A stretch of 64,000 nt of DNA, from contig JANVFP010000004.1 in the NCBI GenBank assembly GCA_027919835.1, forward strand, positions 1,426,001 through 1,490,000, read 5' to 3'. This DNA comes from Lentinula raphanica (Eukaryota; Basidiomycota; Agaricomycetes; Agaricales; Omphalotaceae). Below are positions 1 to 11,034 of this stretch, piece after piece. Under the pieces are notes generated by a model. It was not told where the DNA came from and made no database searches. It saw nothing but the letters and a program-made list of their open reading frames with translations. A program made the translations under genes and the position numbers. Every line of letters begins with the position of its first letter. Positions within the stretch are counted from its first letter, which is position 1.

Positions 1-230
1 TACGGTTTTTAGGACAGCCTTCGCTATCCGATGCCACTTTGTATTGAGGAGACTGAGTTTGATGATGGTGTCTGGGCTTGGATAAAAGACATTGGTGTTG
101 CCGTAACAATCCAATGATAATTTACAAATCATCGTTAGCAATTCTTCGGGGAGATCTATTGTATGATGTGAGTCTCAAGAGTTTCGGAAGGCTTTCTTCA
201 CTTAGTCTTACTTTCGACGGTTATCGGCAT
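1..230 (-). CDS. F-box protein, 5' part of a second gene copy (cut by window edge)
   Basis: The minus strand repeats the first two exons of the complete F-box gene at 1861-3292, shifted by exactly 3062 bp. Exon 1 is 230-212 (ATG at 230), the intron is 211-156 (GTAAGA donor, TAG acceptor), and exon 2 runs from 155 off the window. The protein begins MPITVENLPEELLTMICKL, where the LPxELL stretch is the usual start of an F-box. The visible part is in frame and differs from the full copy by only a few bases, so the duplication is recent or under gene conversion. F-box proteins are substrate adaptors of SCF ubiquitin ligases; the substrate here is unknown. Whether this copy is complete cannot be seen. 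Confidence 0.7.
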
Positions 231-410
231 GATGTGGAGGTGCTATTTGAGGAAGAACTAGGTTAATCCGAAGGGACGAAACTGGTTTTCTTTCGATGGT
301 TTGCCAGCTGATACAATTAGACGAATATGTACGCGAGCGACGATGAGAGGCAGGAAGTGAGAAAGTATGGGCGCTAAAAGGCGCTAAATGATACCGCCGA
401 GGGAAACTTT
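1..410. repeat. Segmental duplication, left copy (matches 3063-3462)
   Basis: Positions 1 to about 378 match 3063-3440 almost base for base, and weak similarity continues to about 410/3462. The match covers the start of the F-box gene and its upstream region. It ends near the motif GGCGCTAA, where the two copies diverge. The copies are in direct orientation with a 3062-bp period, so they are probably a tandem duplication that includes the whole F-box gene. Confidence 0.85.
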
Positions 411-1197
411 GCCGTCCAATGCTAACTCTTTCCTAGGGAGGTGGGGGTGGGCTACAATGAATACATCTGTAGTACGTTTAGGGTAGAAGGTTTTGATGCA
501 AGTTTTATGGAATCCAGCTCGATTTTCTGTTGGCTCGTGTCGTGAGCCTGTGGACGGAACAAAAGAATTAAGTTCACTCAGACAGAGAAGAGAGGAAAAA
601 GAGCGAGAGAGAAAAGAGCCTTCCTAATTGCTTTCTATACTTACAGTAATGACCGTCGATGCAATCGGGCCGCTACGCATCCCAGCCGAACTAGGGTAAC
701 AACTTACAAATGTCCAACGTCAACATCCATTGAATATGGCCCAACGGTACTAGCTCAGTTTGAGCTCAGTCACTCAGTGGTACATACTTAAGTTGAATGC
801 TATAGTTCTTGTATAGGCGAGTGACGCGGAGCTCAGCGATTCGAGGAATTCATCAACATTTCCATGCCCATGGCGCACACAGTGACTTTATAGAGTTGTT
901 ATACACTATGTACTTAGAGATTAGCATTTTCTTTTCGGCTACACCGTTCGTCCATCTGTGTTAGGAACCGGGTTGAGAGGCGAGTCGCGAGAGAGGCTCG
1001 AGAGCGGTAGAAAGTGGGCGAAAAGTGATAAGAGTTGATTCGACAACGATACTACGAGAGATACAACGGTTTATATACATGGAAAGTAGGGAGCTAGGAG
1101 TAGAATCAGGAGAATGTAGTGAGTACATGAGTAATAACGAGACTGAGATGTATGAGAATGAAGTAAGAACATACGAGACGTTTAAGAGTCCTGATTA
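411..1197. other. Intergenic, no gene seen
   Basis: I see no ORF with coding character in this stretch. A purine-rich run of GA-type sequence lies at about 575-620. The stretch ends at the left TA of the MITE. Confidence 0.6.
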
Positions 1198-1632
1198 CAG
1201 CGTGTACGGAAAACCTTGTCAATGCACGTTATTTCGCCGGCACAAAAAAGAAAATAAAAAGAAAAGGTACCGAGTACAAGCGACTCTAAGCGACTCTAAG
1301 CGAGCCAGATCACTGTCACCCTTGAAGTGTGCATCACACTCACAAGCCTTTTTCTCTCTTAGAGTGGCCTACAATGGGCAGTTATATGATGTTTTGTATT
1401 GCTGGAAGCTAAATACCAGTACTTGATGTGCTTGAAGGCCATACAGAACTGAAAATCCTTGGAAAATGGACTGCAGTAATCATGCCAACCCTGATAGTAT
1501 CCAATATCTTACTTCGCTTATACTCAATTACTTGCCTCGCTAAGGCTCGCTTAGACTCGGTACCTTTCTGTTTTATTTTATTTTTTGAGCGGCCAAAAAA
1601 ATGTGCACTGACAAGGTTTTCTGTACAGGCTG
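1198..1632. mobile_element. Tc1/mariner-like MITE, 435 bp, TA target-site duplication
   Basis: The two ends form a long imperfect terminal inverted repeat. The left end begins CAGCGTGTACGGAAAACC; the right end, read on the minus strand, begins CAGCCTGTACAGAAAACC. Similarity continues for roughly 100 bp on each side, including the shared block AAAGGTACCGAGT and a following CTAAGCGAGCC. The element is flanked by TA at 1196-1197 and at 1633-1634, the target-site duplication used by Tc1/mariner elements. No transposase is encoded, so it is non-autonomous. Small ORFs that cross it are not credible genes. Confidence 0.75.
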
Positions 1633-1860
1633 TAAGTTCTAAGTAACCCTGAGTAGCGTCGTAGGAGAGGAGAGCGAGAGGAGCGAGGGAATCCTGACAA
1701 TCTGCTTCTGTGGGTTCTCAATTGCATCATACGAGCTAGCAATATCAGTCCAAGAGTACAATTTCAAGTTAACAAAACCTTGATCGAAATGAAGATCGTC
1801 CAAGCACCGAAAAGGTCCGCAAAGTTGAGCAGACACAACGTATCGAGGTTAGTGACTTTG

Positions 1861-3292
1861 CTACTCCTGATGCCGGCGCCAGATCACATATCCATTGAGC
1901 CAGAATTGCTCCAGCGATATCCCATCTTGATTCTCTTCGATCTTTGACTGAAGCAAATCCGGATTGGCCGTCCTCACATCTAGCTCATTGTATTTTAAAA
2001 TGGAGATATTGGACTTGAAGGTCAGGTTGTTTATCTGCGAAAGAGGTGTCAGAATTTCCCAGTCTCCCTTGAAAGTGGACTCACTATTTCTTGGCCATCA
2101 ACCCAATCGGCCTCAATCTCCTCAAGCCCTACAATCTCTTCGACCAGACGTGTCAACCGATTGCTTTCGTTGAATTCGTTCTCTCCCATTTGAACTCGCA
2201 GCTTTCGGAGAGCTCCCACCTGTTGTAAGTTCAAGGGCATGTTGTCATCGAAGGGAGTAGAGATTGACAGCTCCTCTAATTGGCAACTAGGATCGTTGAA
2301 GCAACACAGGAACTGCCGGGGTGCTTGGACCTTCGTGATCTTGGCCGTGACCGTTGCGGTTCCTGAGTAAGGTTTCCTCGCCCGGAGGTAAGGTGCTGTC
2401 AGGACCAGTTCCTCAAGCGCGTGACAGCGGTTGACGAGCAAGATCGCCGAGTCCAGTATGCACTCCTCCGGCCAAAGTGGATCATCATCTGGATGATCAT
2501 ACAGCTCCACAAAGTTCAACCTTAAGTGGGTCACTGATGGTCTTATCCAATAATTCGTCCAATTCTCTGTATCATCATCATCAAGACTGGGTGCAAGTTC
2601 ATCGACATCGAGTTCGACGCGTACAAGGTCACTGTAATGGAGTTGGAGTATTTTAAGGCTGTTGGTAATACTTCGGTATTCCCAGGACACCTGCCAGGGA
2701 TCGGAGCTCGGGGTCTCAACCAGGAGTTTTAGAGAACTGAACTGGATTTTCCGGGTATCGTCTTGAGCTGGGAAGAACGTGTCGTACAGGAAGTACCGAA
2801 GCAGATTAGCCTCGATTGGTCGTGGGAGGCCAACAGACCATTCGAAGAAATCTGCGTCCAAGGCCACCATCTTCAACGAGAGGATAGACAGGTTGTCGCA
2901 CCTGCGGAGGACGTCGGAAAAGAGCTTGGAATGCAGGGGATCTTCATGATTTAGCACTTCACAAGGACATCTAGACCGGGTGTGACGACAGCTGGCAAAA
3001 ACATGTCGAACTTGTCCCGCGCATTCCTGTCGGACTTCTCTGGTTGAATCCGGAAAATAAACTATGGTTTTTAGGACAGCCTTCGCTATCCGATGCCACT
3101 TTGTATTGAGGAGACTGAGTTTGATGATGGTGTCTGGGCTCGGATAAAAGACATTGGTGTTGCCGTAACAATCCAATGATAATTTACAAATCATCGTTAG
3201 CAATTCTTCGGGGAGATCTATTGTATGATGTGAGTCTCAAGAGTTTCGGAAGGCTTTCTTCACTTAGTCTTACTTTCGACGGTTATCGGCAT
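1861..3292 (-). CDS. F-box domain protein, complete, 441 aa
   Basis: Three exons are clear: 3292-3274, 3217-2085 and 2034-1861. The introns have GTAAGA...TAG and GTGAGT...CTGAC...CAG signals and keep one frame. The protein starts MPITVENLPEELLTMICKL, an F-box-type N-terminus (residues about 6-50, including the W of NTKWHRIAKAVLK). It continues with a leucine-rich, unaligned body like the LRR-type C-termini of many basidiomycete F-box proteins. It probably acts as a substrate adaptor in an SCF ubiquitin ligase; the target is unknown. A second copy begins 3062 bp away at the left edge. The start was chosen because splicing from the ATG at 3292 restores the complete F-box motif, which no unspliced ORF does. 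Confidence 0.8.
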
Positions 3293-3428
3293 GATGTGGA
3301 GGTGCTATTTGAGGAAGAACTAGGTTAATCCGAAGGGACGAAACTGGTTTTATTTCGATGGTTTGCCAGCTGATACAATTAGACGAATATGTGCGCGAGC
3401 GACGATGAGAGGCAGGAAGTGAGAAAGT

Positions 3429-3478
3429 ATGGGCGCTAACTCAATACCGCAGGGGAAAACTCTGTTATTAGCGCCCAT
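3429..3478. repeat. 50-bp inverted repeat with GGCGCTAA/TTAGCGCC arms
   Basis: Two perfect 11-bp arms, 3429-3439 (ATGGGCGCTAA) and 3468-3478, flank 28 bp. The pair lies just upstream of the F-box gene, at the breakpoint of the segmental duplication. Related TAAGCGCC motifs occur at 42628-42645 and in another 50-bp inverted repeat at 48643-48692. Confidence 0.6.
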
Positions 3479-3691
3479 CCTTTTTCTAAGACTATAGTTG
3501 TGGGTTCTACCCAGTGCTAAGCATCTTGCATTTCTGAGCTAGTCCCTTCGGAACACATACGAAGACACCCTGGACCCCTCTTCAGTGCACTGCAAACATG
3601 GAAGATGAGGTTCGTCCGCGAAACATCGTCCGTTTTCTTGCTTCTGTTCCGGTTATAGTAATGCTTCTTCCGTTTTCACTCTTGAATACCC

Positions 3692-3935
3692 TATCCTAGC
3701 AGGTGGTCGTTTGCACTACGGCGATAGCCAGCAAAGCAGGGTTACTACTTGTCGTTTCCGCTAGACAACTTTCAAGGGTTTCATGTTCTCTATCCTAGCG
3801 GGCAGTCGTTCGCGTTACGGCGATAGCCCGAAAGGAAGAGATACTGCTTGTCGTTTGCGCTACGGCGACGACTCATCTACTTCTTTTGTTCTTTATCATA
3901 GCTGGTGGTCGTTCACGTCTGGGCGATCATAGCCA
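3692..3935. repeat. Degenerate tandem repeat, about 100-bp period, three copies
   Basis: Copies start at 3692 (TATCCTAGCAGGTGGTCGTT), 3791 (TATCCTAGCGGGCAGTCGTT) and 3894 (TATCATAGCTGGTGGTCGTT). Each is followed by a variant of GCxxTACGGCGATAGCC. The copies differ at several sites. They lie immediately upstream of the TET/JBP gene, so they may be promoter or element-end sequence. Confidence 0.65.
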
Positions 3936-4035
3936 GTGAGGAAGTGCGTTTGTCGACAACTAGTACACTTTACTAAATATCTGTGATCTCTTCTACCGAA
4001 CCCATTCTTTGATTTACTGATCGTTTGCGAAGGGC

Positions 4036-5335
4036 ATGGATTCTGACGGCCAAATCCTCAGTCTGCTTCATCTCAAGGTCTTTGGAAGTCCAGATGAGCC
4101 TTTAACTGAGGAGGAAATTTTCGAGGAGGAATCAAGTGTGAAAAGGAAGCGCAGGGGACGGTGAGTGTTGCCACTCCCACATTTCGATATACCCATACCC
4201 ATGCTTTCCCAGACGAAATGCAAAAAACCGTCAACGAACGCTCTATCATCGAGTCAAAGTCCAAGTGCAAAATGCTCAACGAAAGGGAAATACCAGTGTG
4301 TATAGTTCCATTGTCTTATTCAATGATTGTTCGCGGTGTGAAGCCTGGGGACAGTGATCATTCCGGCCTTCAAATTCCTTCAGGCAACGCACGTAGATTC
4401 CAAAGTACGGAAGGATTTCTTCTCGGAATTTCAAGGTCCATCTGAGGAAACCCTCTGGGATGATGATGACTGTCAGAGAGTCATGAGTGGCGATGGTTAT
4501 GATTTAGTCTATCATTTTCCAAGGGGTATGACGGACAAGGTGTGTGCTTAGCTTAGGTCTTACAGTCGGAATTTTGAATATCTTATCAGGAAAGAATGGG
4601 GAATCTCCTCATGGAATACGCCAAAGCTGTTGACGTACGCGTCCGACCCACGGCGGACAAGTTTCATCGCAACAATCCTAATTCCTATATACAAAGGCCC
4701 GCCGAAATAGCAGGTGTAACCCATCTAGTTCGTAGCTGGCATGGAATAGGCCGAACAGTCAGTCCTGCTTGATTGAGGTTGTTCTTCGTTTTGATATCTA
4801 TCCAGGATCTCCCTATGGTGACATCTTGAGACGTTATCAAAAATGGGACGGTGTTCAGTCGTTCAATGGAGTTGTTGAGAGAACTGCGATTGTTCTCGAA
4901 ATGTATCAATCACTTCCTGGAAAACATGGACTCTACTCAGCATGCTAGTTTGACCGAAGCTCGAGCAAAAGCGGAAGAGAAATATGCTTTTGTAGAGACC
5001 TTAGATGCGATAGACCCGTTGTTAATGGAAGGCCGGGCCTTAATGTTCAACAGGATGACCCCAGGTCATGTAGATAGACGAGACCCGCCCAAGGCTTGGG
5101 CTTGTCTAGTAGTGCTCGGAAGGATAACCTCCGGCTATCTTTACCTGAAGCAACTCAAACTCAGACTTCGTTATACCCCTGGTGTTGTGGTTTGGCTTCG
5201 GGGGGCGCTCTTGGACCACGAAGTAGAAGCTTGGGAAGGAGAACAACGAATCGCCATCGCCCATTTTACCCACCAAGCATATTTTGAAGACTTGGGGCTC
5301 CAATGCGAAACTCAACCCGGTCGACCACCATACTA
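4036..5335 (+). CDS. TET/JBP-type 2-oxoglutarate/Fe(II) dioxygenase
   Basis: The best start is ATG 4036 (MDSDGQILSLLHLKVFG), with a first donor at 4162. Several short exons follow, one encoding YAKAVDVRVRPTADKFH at about 4590-4711. The catalytic core is in the last exon, about 4836-5335. It shows GHVDRRDPPKAWACLV (HxD iron ligands), then LRYTPGVVVWLRGALLDHEV (third iron His) and GEQRIAIAHFTHQ (Arg for 2OG), in the order and spacing of the fungal TET/JBP double-stranded beta-helix. This family oxidises 5-methylcytosine or thymine in DNA using 2OG and O2; activity here is inferred. In basidiomycetes such genes are expanded and often linked to KDZ transposons. The Ulp1 and deaminase-like genes follow on the same strand. 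The middle exon joins, near 4280-4370 and 4712-4836, are not certain. Confidence 0.8.
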
Positions 5336-6739
5336 GAGGGCTTAATCAGTCCCAGTACGATTGGGTCAGTCTCTTCACCTCCATCCTTTCATCTCCTCTG
5401 ATTCCGTCTTCCACTTTGAACCCCATACACAATCTAGAGGGTATCTGTCAAGTAGGGAATCCACAGGGAGGAGATGTGGTTGTAGTACTTTCCGACGACG
5501 GCATGATCTTCTACTGTTTTGAGATTCAATGGAAGGAAAGTGTTACTGCTCATCTGTGCCTGACATTGACATCAATATATCCCTCATGGATTTTTCAGTT
5601 GCCATCGAATGTTTTATGACGAGTACATAGGATTCATCGGTTTTGCGAACGAAGGGCATTTGCCATTAGAGGGTATGTACAAACTATGACATCTTTGAAC
5701 TATGACATTTGGACGGGTGGCAACAATAGGTGAAAGTCGTGGAAAAAGTCGGGAATTTTCGTCGTCGAAGAGGTTGCACATGTTAAGATGACATGGTTCA
5801 CTGGTTCAAGAGGAAGTGTATGTGTAGTAGGTGTTTTCCGATGTGTTCAAGACGTGGTTGGTGTCATCTCGTCGAGATTAGCGCAGGCGTTTTGTCGGCA
5901 CAGTAGGCCATTGCCTTGATAGAGAGTAGGTCTATCCGGCGTGCTGGGCCTAGTAGGAATTTCCGGGATTTCGTCAGGAGGACTATCGACGGAGGATTTC
6001 ATGGCTAATCAAATCTTGGTGAGTCAAGAGGTCGACGTCCTAGATATCAACAACCTTTTTGTAACCTTACGGCCCTCTTATTATTATTCTTACATGCAAG
6101 ATTCTTTCGGCTTATGCCCAGCGGTTTATAACGGTTTCTCAATAAACCTCTGTCCCGGGGATCAATTTCTCCTGAAGAAGATCGTCAGCGGTTGCCAATT
6201 TCTTTTGGGACAGGTTCGTACCTTTCCTTTCACGACCTTGTGGTGCTTTCCCTAGGCTTCCTTCCTTGGGCATTGTATAAAAACGAAGGAAAAAAGAAAG
6301 GGAGGATCAAGGGAGGACATGCATTTATAAAGGGCCGGATCGCGTGCCACTGGGGCCGGACTGTTTCTGACTCGAACCATACTAAGTAAGTATACCCTTG
6401 GTATACCCTCACCAATACTACTCGTTTCTCTCTTCCACGGCAATGTGCCGGCTGTTTCTAGTTGGTACCCCTCTTCCAGACTCAGTGCCAGTCGGCCGTA
6501 CTGATTTTATTTTTGGTGCACAGAGTATTCTTTGAACGAGCTTCAAGATCATCGATCATCAGTGTTGGCTTTCATTGTTTGATTGGCGATGATGTTGCCA
6601 CAGTGTTGCAGGTACATTGTTAGCTTCTAGCGAAATATATGACTCCAGCAATCATGGTCCGAGTCACTGTTTCGTTTCATCCACGATCCCAAGTCCGTAA
6701 GGGAAAGGTTCATCGCATCGCTCTTCGACTCAGGGAGGC
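5336..6739 (+). other. Unassigned stretch between TET/JBP and Ulp1 genes
   Basis: Short open frames occur, at 5284-5619 and 5941-6255, but I recognise no domain and the exon structure is unclear. A short in-frame segment beginning MVRVTVSFHPRSQVRKG at 6655 looks coding. It could be a 5' exon of the Ulp1 gene, although I could not join it in frame. Confidence 0.4.
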
Positions 6740-8217
6740 ATGGCAGAAGCTACACACAGGCGTTGCATCCTGGTAGAAATACAGCCATTCGGAACAGTCT
6801 GGAGCTGTACCGTTATATTCCTCGGAGAACTTTTGGATCTTTCCTCTGACGTTCACAAAACCATCCCAGCGATGTCTCTCTCTGAGCTCATGTCACCCTC
6901 TCCAAGTATTAGAGATACTGTTCTTCGGTTTTTGGAGTCTATCGCATGCGAAGATGGCGTGGCTTTCTATGCTCGAGCTTTACAGAAGATCAGTCTGTTT
7001 CGATTCACCATAGAATTACTTTCCAATCGTCTTCCTCGCATCAAGGACGATGTAGTAGAGGGTGCCTTCAAAAGTCACTCACCTCTTCCATCCGAGCTTC
7101 ACGTTGTCGCCCTGCTGCACGGCTTCCATGAAATTGGCGTATTCCTCCCAAAATTGGTAGTGGACCTAGAGGACAAGCTGTCCAGCTGGCTCGATGACCA
7201 CACAAATGATACAAAGACTGGTCTAGAAGCGGTGATGGCCAGTCAAGTACGAGTATTATTGGCAACCGCACCATCATCTAATTCACTGTTTCAGTCGCAA
7301 CTCACAGGTTCCGGAATGCTGGTCAAACATCTATCGGTCGAAAGCTTTTGCACGTTGGGAGTCGGCAAATGGCTAAACGATGAAATCATTAATCATTTCG
7401 TGGAGAAATGGTGTTCACAGTCGAGAGTTAGAGCAACTCTTGGTCTCAACACTTGGTTCTCTTGTCGGCATATGTTCCAGGACAATCGATGTCTACTTGC
7501 AAGAAGAGCTATGAAGCAAGAAGATGAAAGGTTGGTAGAAAGATGGTGTCGCTCCGCCGCGGTGAGACTTGAATCTTAATATGTGGTCTTATACTATTGA
7601 ACAATATACAGAAACAACAAGGAGTCTCAGGGAACTGGGAGCGAATTTTTATCCCGATCAACGAGAATAACACGCATTGGTATTCCGCTTGCATCAACTT
7701 CGAGAGTAAACGGATAGACATTTATGATAGTCTGTGCGAAGTTTATCTGGACAATGAGCGAAAACCTACCGAAGACAAGAAGAATTTTGGGACCATGCAG
7801 GTGTGTAGTATTGAGGGATATGGGTGCCAGCCTCTCTGAAGTTTGAACAACAACTTACTACTATGATAGTTATTGATGTCGCTTGCCGAAGTAATTGGGC
7901 GCTTGGAAGGAAAGGAAGTGCTTCCGTGGACTACCTGGCAATGTGAACCTCATACAAGAGTTGCGTATCCAATCCAAACGTCTATGATTTAGGGTGTCTG
8001 ACTAGACGGCTTTCCTGTTTCAATTCAGGTTCCTTTCCAGGATAATACCTGCGACTGTGGAGTGCACATCTTGTGGCATCTGAAACATGTCCTCCATTAC
8101 GGCCAAGTTTGGGATGATTGTGAGCGGGCAAGTTTACGATTCTCACCCGACATGGTTGGAAAACGTTTGAGACTTGCGTATGAAATAATTGAAGAGATGA
8201 ACCATCCATTGTACTAA
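6740..8217 (+). CDS. Ulp1-type SUMO/ubiquitin-like cysteine protease
   Basis: Visible exons are 6740-7561, 7612-7800, 7870 to about 7970 and 8029-8217. The C-terminal half is a C48 peptidase. KWLNDEIINHFVEKWC is the Ulp1 entry motif. The catalytic triad is present: His in NNTHWYSACINF, Asp in IDIYDSL and Cys in QDNTCDCGVHILWH, with the usual upstream Gln. The N-terminal ~200 residues are helical and unrecognised. Enzymes of this fold cut SUMO or other ubiquitin-like modifiers. Related proteases are carried by KDZ and Plavaka-type fungal transposons, which fits the neighbourhood. No catalytic residue is lost, so the protease domain looks functional. The start is uncertain (see the segment at 6655), and the exon 3 donor is weak. 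Confidence 0.8.
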
Positions 8218-8548
8218 AGATTACTACTACACCGTTCCCGTCGTGTTTTACGTTGATGATCACAGTGGTGGACAATCCATATCAAATCTGGAAGGAGGCC
8301 AGCAAAATGAAAAAGCGAAGGAACACCACAGGAAGCTGATAATCACCAATTCAGCCGTGTATAATTCAATTCCGGATTCTGGGGAAAGAAAAAAGAAACA
8401 AAACATAGTGGTCGAGGCCTATGCTCTTGGGCGGCGTGTGATCTGATCCCTTTATTGCATGCCGAGACCTTCCGAAAGCTGAGATCAATGCAGTCTGACT
8501 ACTTAGTACTCTTTCACCTTACTTTCACCTCTGGCACCAGCATCGCAG
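8218..8548. other. Intergenic or 5' region of the next gene
   Basis: No domain is visible here. The next ORF begins immediately after a CAG (GCATCGCAG|ATG at 8549), so an upstream exon of the deaminase-like gene may lie in this stretch. Confidence 0.4.
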
Positions 8549-10388
8549 ATGTACGACAGTTTGCGACCAATCAGTAGCGACTTTGGCAAGGATATTGTTC
8601 TGCTCTCTGCACTATTGGTCGGCCCGCCAGTGCTGACCTCGTGGTCAATGCAGTACGAAACTGGCAGGGACCACAGCCTGAACAATTGGCAACAAATCGT
8701 CTCCATATTATTGAATATTGATAATGTGGATGTTTTTCATTCCGTTGCTGGGGTGTTAACGAAAGATATCGCACAATGTGTGGTTTATTCGAGCCACCAG
8801 CAATACGCTCAAGAGCGGGTGTCTAGGCGATCCACTTCAGTCTCAGAGGGCAATCTGAAACCTGACGGCGAAAGAGGTGGAAAATTATTGCAAGACTGGC
8901 CCAGTATGTCAAAGTAAGTATGCTTCTTCTCTCAGAAAATTGCTGATATAATTTGGTTTAGTAAATACACGCCGGAATCGCATGTTCGAGACATTTTCGA
9001 TATCATCGAATTCATCCGATGCAATCCCGAACACAAAAATTCGAGCAATCTCGTTTCATTCATCCATCTACGCGTTGCACCCAGGATGCATCGCCTCATG
9101 AAAGATCTGGGAAGCTTTTGGGGAGGAAGTTCCCCATTTATTGTCGTCGAACAGTGTCTCCCTTCCATTCAAATGCGAGCCCAAGAGCTTCCACCACGTC
9201 CGTTCGAAATAAGTCTTAACAACATGAAATCGAGTTGTTGAGGGAGTTTAAAATCGATTACACCAAACCCAAAAAAGGTCGCCACCACCGATTTTCAGTT
9301 GCAGCTTCCAACTTAGCCAATTGGATCGAGTTGCTTAAAACCATCTGGCAGAAACTAGAGGAAAGGGCCCAAGTAATCATATCATCGAACTCTGACGTTA
9401 ATCAAATCAAGCCTAATGTTTTCCGCCTTTCCGCCCATGTCTGCCTATTATACCGTTTGCACCCCATCTGGGTATACGTTATTTCGCTCCCGATCCTGGA
9501 GTTGCGTGAAGCTTGGGCTAAAACCGGTATGCTCTGATCTTCTAATAAGATCATTGCGAATTGATGTCTCGTAGAAAATAATGGTTATCTTCAGTGCTTC
9601 GATGTAGACAAACAAGACGCTGGTATGGCATGATAATTGTGCACCGCAATTGCCAACCTGAGTTTCTTTTTTAGCCACCGGTTCCGGAAATGGCCTTGCC
9701 TATCTTCGAGCACTGCAAGCGGTCAACAAGGTCACTAGCTGGTACTCCGCAGCTATATTCTTAACTCATCATACTGGGAAACTTCTTGGTCAAAAGCACC
9801 TCGACGTGAAATGGTTCAGTTCCCTACAAACCACCGGTAACTTCTTTGTCTGCAGCAAAGAGGAGGCAGCCGCAGTTTTACACGCTATCACCTCTAAAAA
9901 ACCTGAACCCCGTGCTGTGCGCGCTCTGCGTTATATATCTCGTTCTGCGGTAATACACACAGAAGCTGCCCTCATGGAATACGCCCACGAAGAAGTCGAT
10001 CTGGTCAGTTAAACCCAACTCTGTTCAGACCTCTCAGATATTGACTTCTCTTACTGCGGGCCAATTTCAGGACGTTCAGGGCTCCGGCGGTATCAGCACG
10101 AACTGCTGCCATTTATGCACAAGCCTGCAGAAGAATCTAGTCGGTTTTCGTCCATCCAATCTTGCATCCACCGCCCTCATGATAGCGTTTCTAAACTCTC
10201 CGTGGATACCTCCTACAGGTGTTCCCAGCGAAACCCTCCGTCTATTGCGTAACAGACTGATTGAAATCATTCGTCACCAAGACTCTGTCCGGACCATCCC
10301 TTTAAGTACACTTTCGTCGACATATAACATCAAATTTCCTTTGAATAACTTCCCCCACGAGAACGATGTACTACGATGGAACATATAA
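8549..10388 (+). CDS. Protein with OTT_1508-like nucleic-acid deaminase C-terminus
   Basis: Exons that splice in frame toward the 3' end join across introns ending at about 9590, 9675 and 10069 and finish with TAA at 10386. The last two exons bring together AVIHTEAALMEYAHEE and ISTNCCHLCTSLQKNL. This is the HxE...CxxC zinc and catalytic signature of the cytidine-deaminase fold, in the form seen in fungal OTT_1508-like proteins, where the second Cys pair is CCxLC. The N-terminal ~400 residues are helical and unrecognised. Members of this clade are predicted nucleic-acid or nucleotide deaminases; substrates are unknown. Around 9215-9240 the frame changes without a convincing intron, so either a junction is missed or the gene carries a frameshift. 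It follows the TET/JBP and Ulp1 genes on the same strand. Confidence 0.65.
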
Positions 10389-11034
10389 CTCAATCTTATG
10401 TACCCCTTATGGTTTTTTGGTTCCTGTCGTATTTTCCTCATTTGTCTATTTTTCTGTACGGAAATTTTGTACTCACCCACCTTTGTCAACGTCCAGCCGA
10501 GCGACAGTTGAAGGTGCTGTACATACTTATTGTACAACATCAATCTCTTCCAGTACTCTTACCAAGAATCATAAAGTCTGTAATACTTAGGTGCGACGCT
10601 TGGCGAATGACGAAGGTATTAAGGTGCTGGTTTCAGATGCCTCCGGAGTCAGCTAGCCGTCTGATAGTTCGACGCGTTCGTTACTAGGAGTCCGCACAAA
10701 GTATCTCCTAGTACCTCCGACCAGTCCTTGGCTGCCAGACTAACTTAATTTCCGCCAGCTGTGTCTCACATATCATGTTGTTGGCCCAACACTGAGAGAT
10801 TCAGTGGGAGACAAGAATCCACAGACCGACTCTTTCCTCACCACTCTATCATCATCTATGAAAGTTGCCAAGCCACGCTTTCCGAGGTCGTTATGCACTC
10901 CTCTCTGGAACCGATCTTTTTACAGGTATCCGGTGACAGCGATTATCGATTTTGCCCTCTCTTGACATAAGTATGTTCGCAATTTGTCTTCTCTACCGAT
11001 GCATTTGTGTCACTTTGAGTACTTACGCACTATT

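Noticed and set aside
1025..1646. ORFs of 133 and 72 codons
   Set aside because: They run through the MITE termini and have no domain or codon bias; they are accidental.
4036..10388. An operon-like reading of the TET, Ulp1 and deaminase genes
   Set aside because: Each gene has its own introns and stop, and the spacing is large. Eukaryotic genes here are separate; only linkage is claimed.
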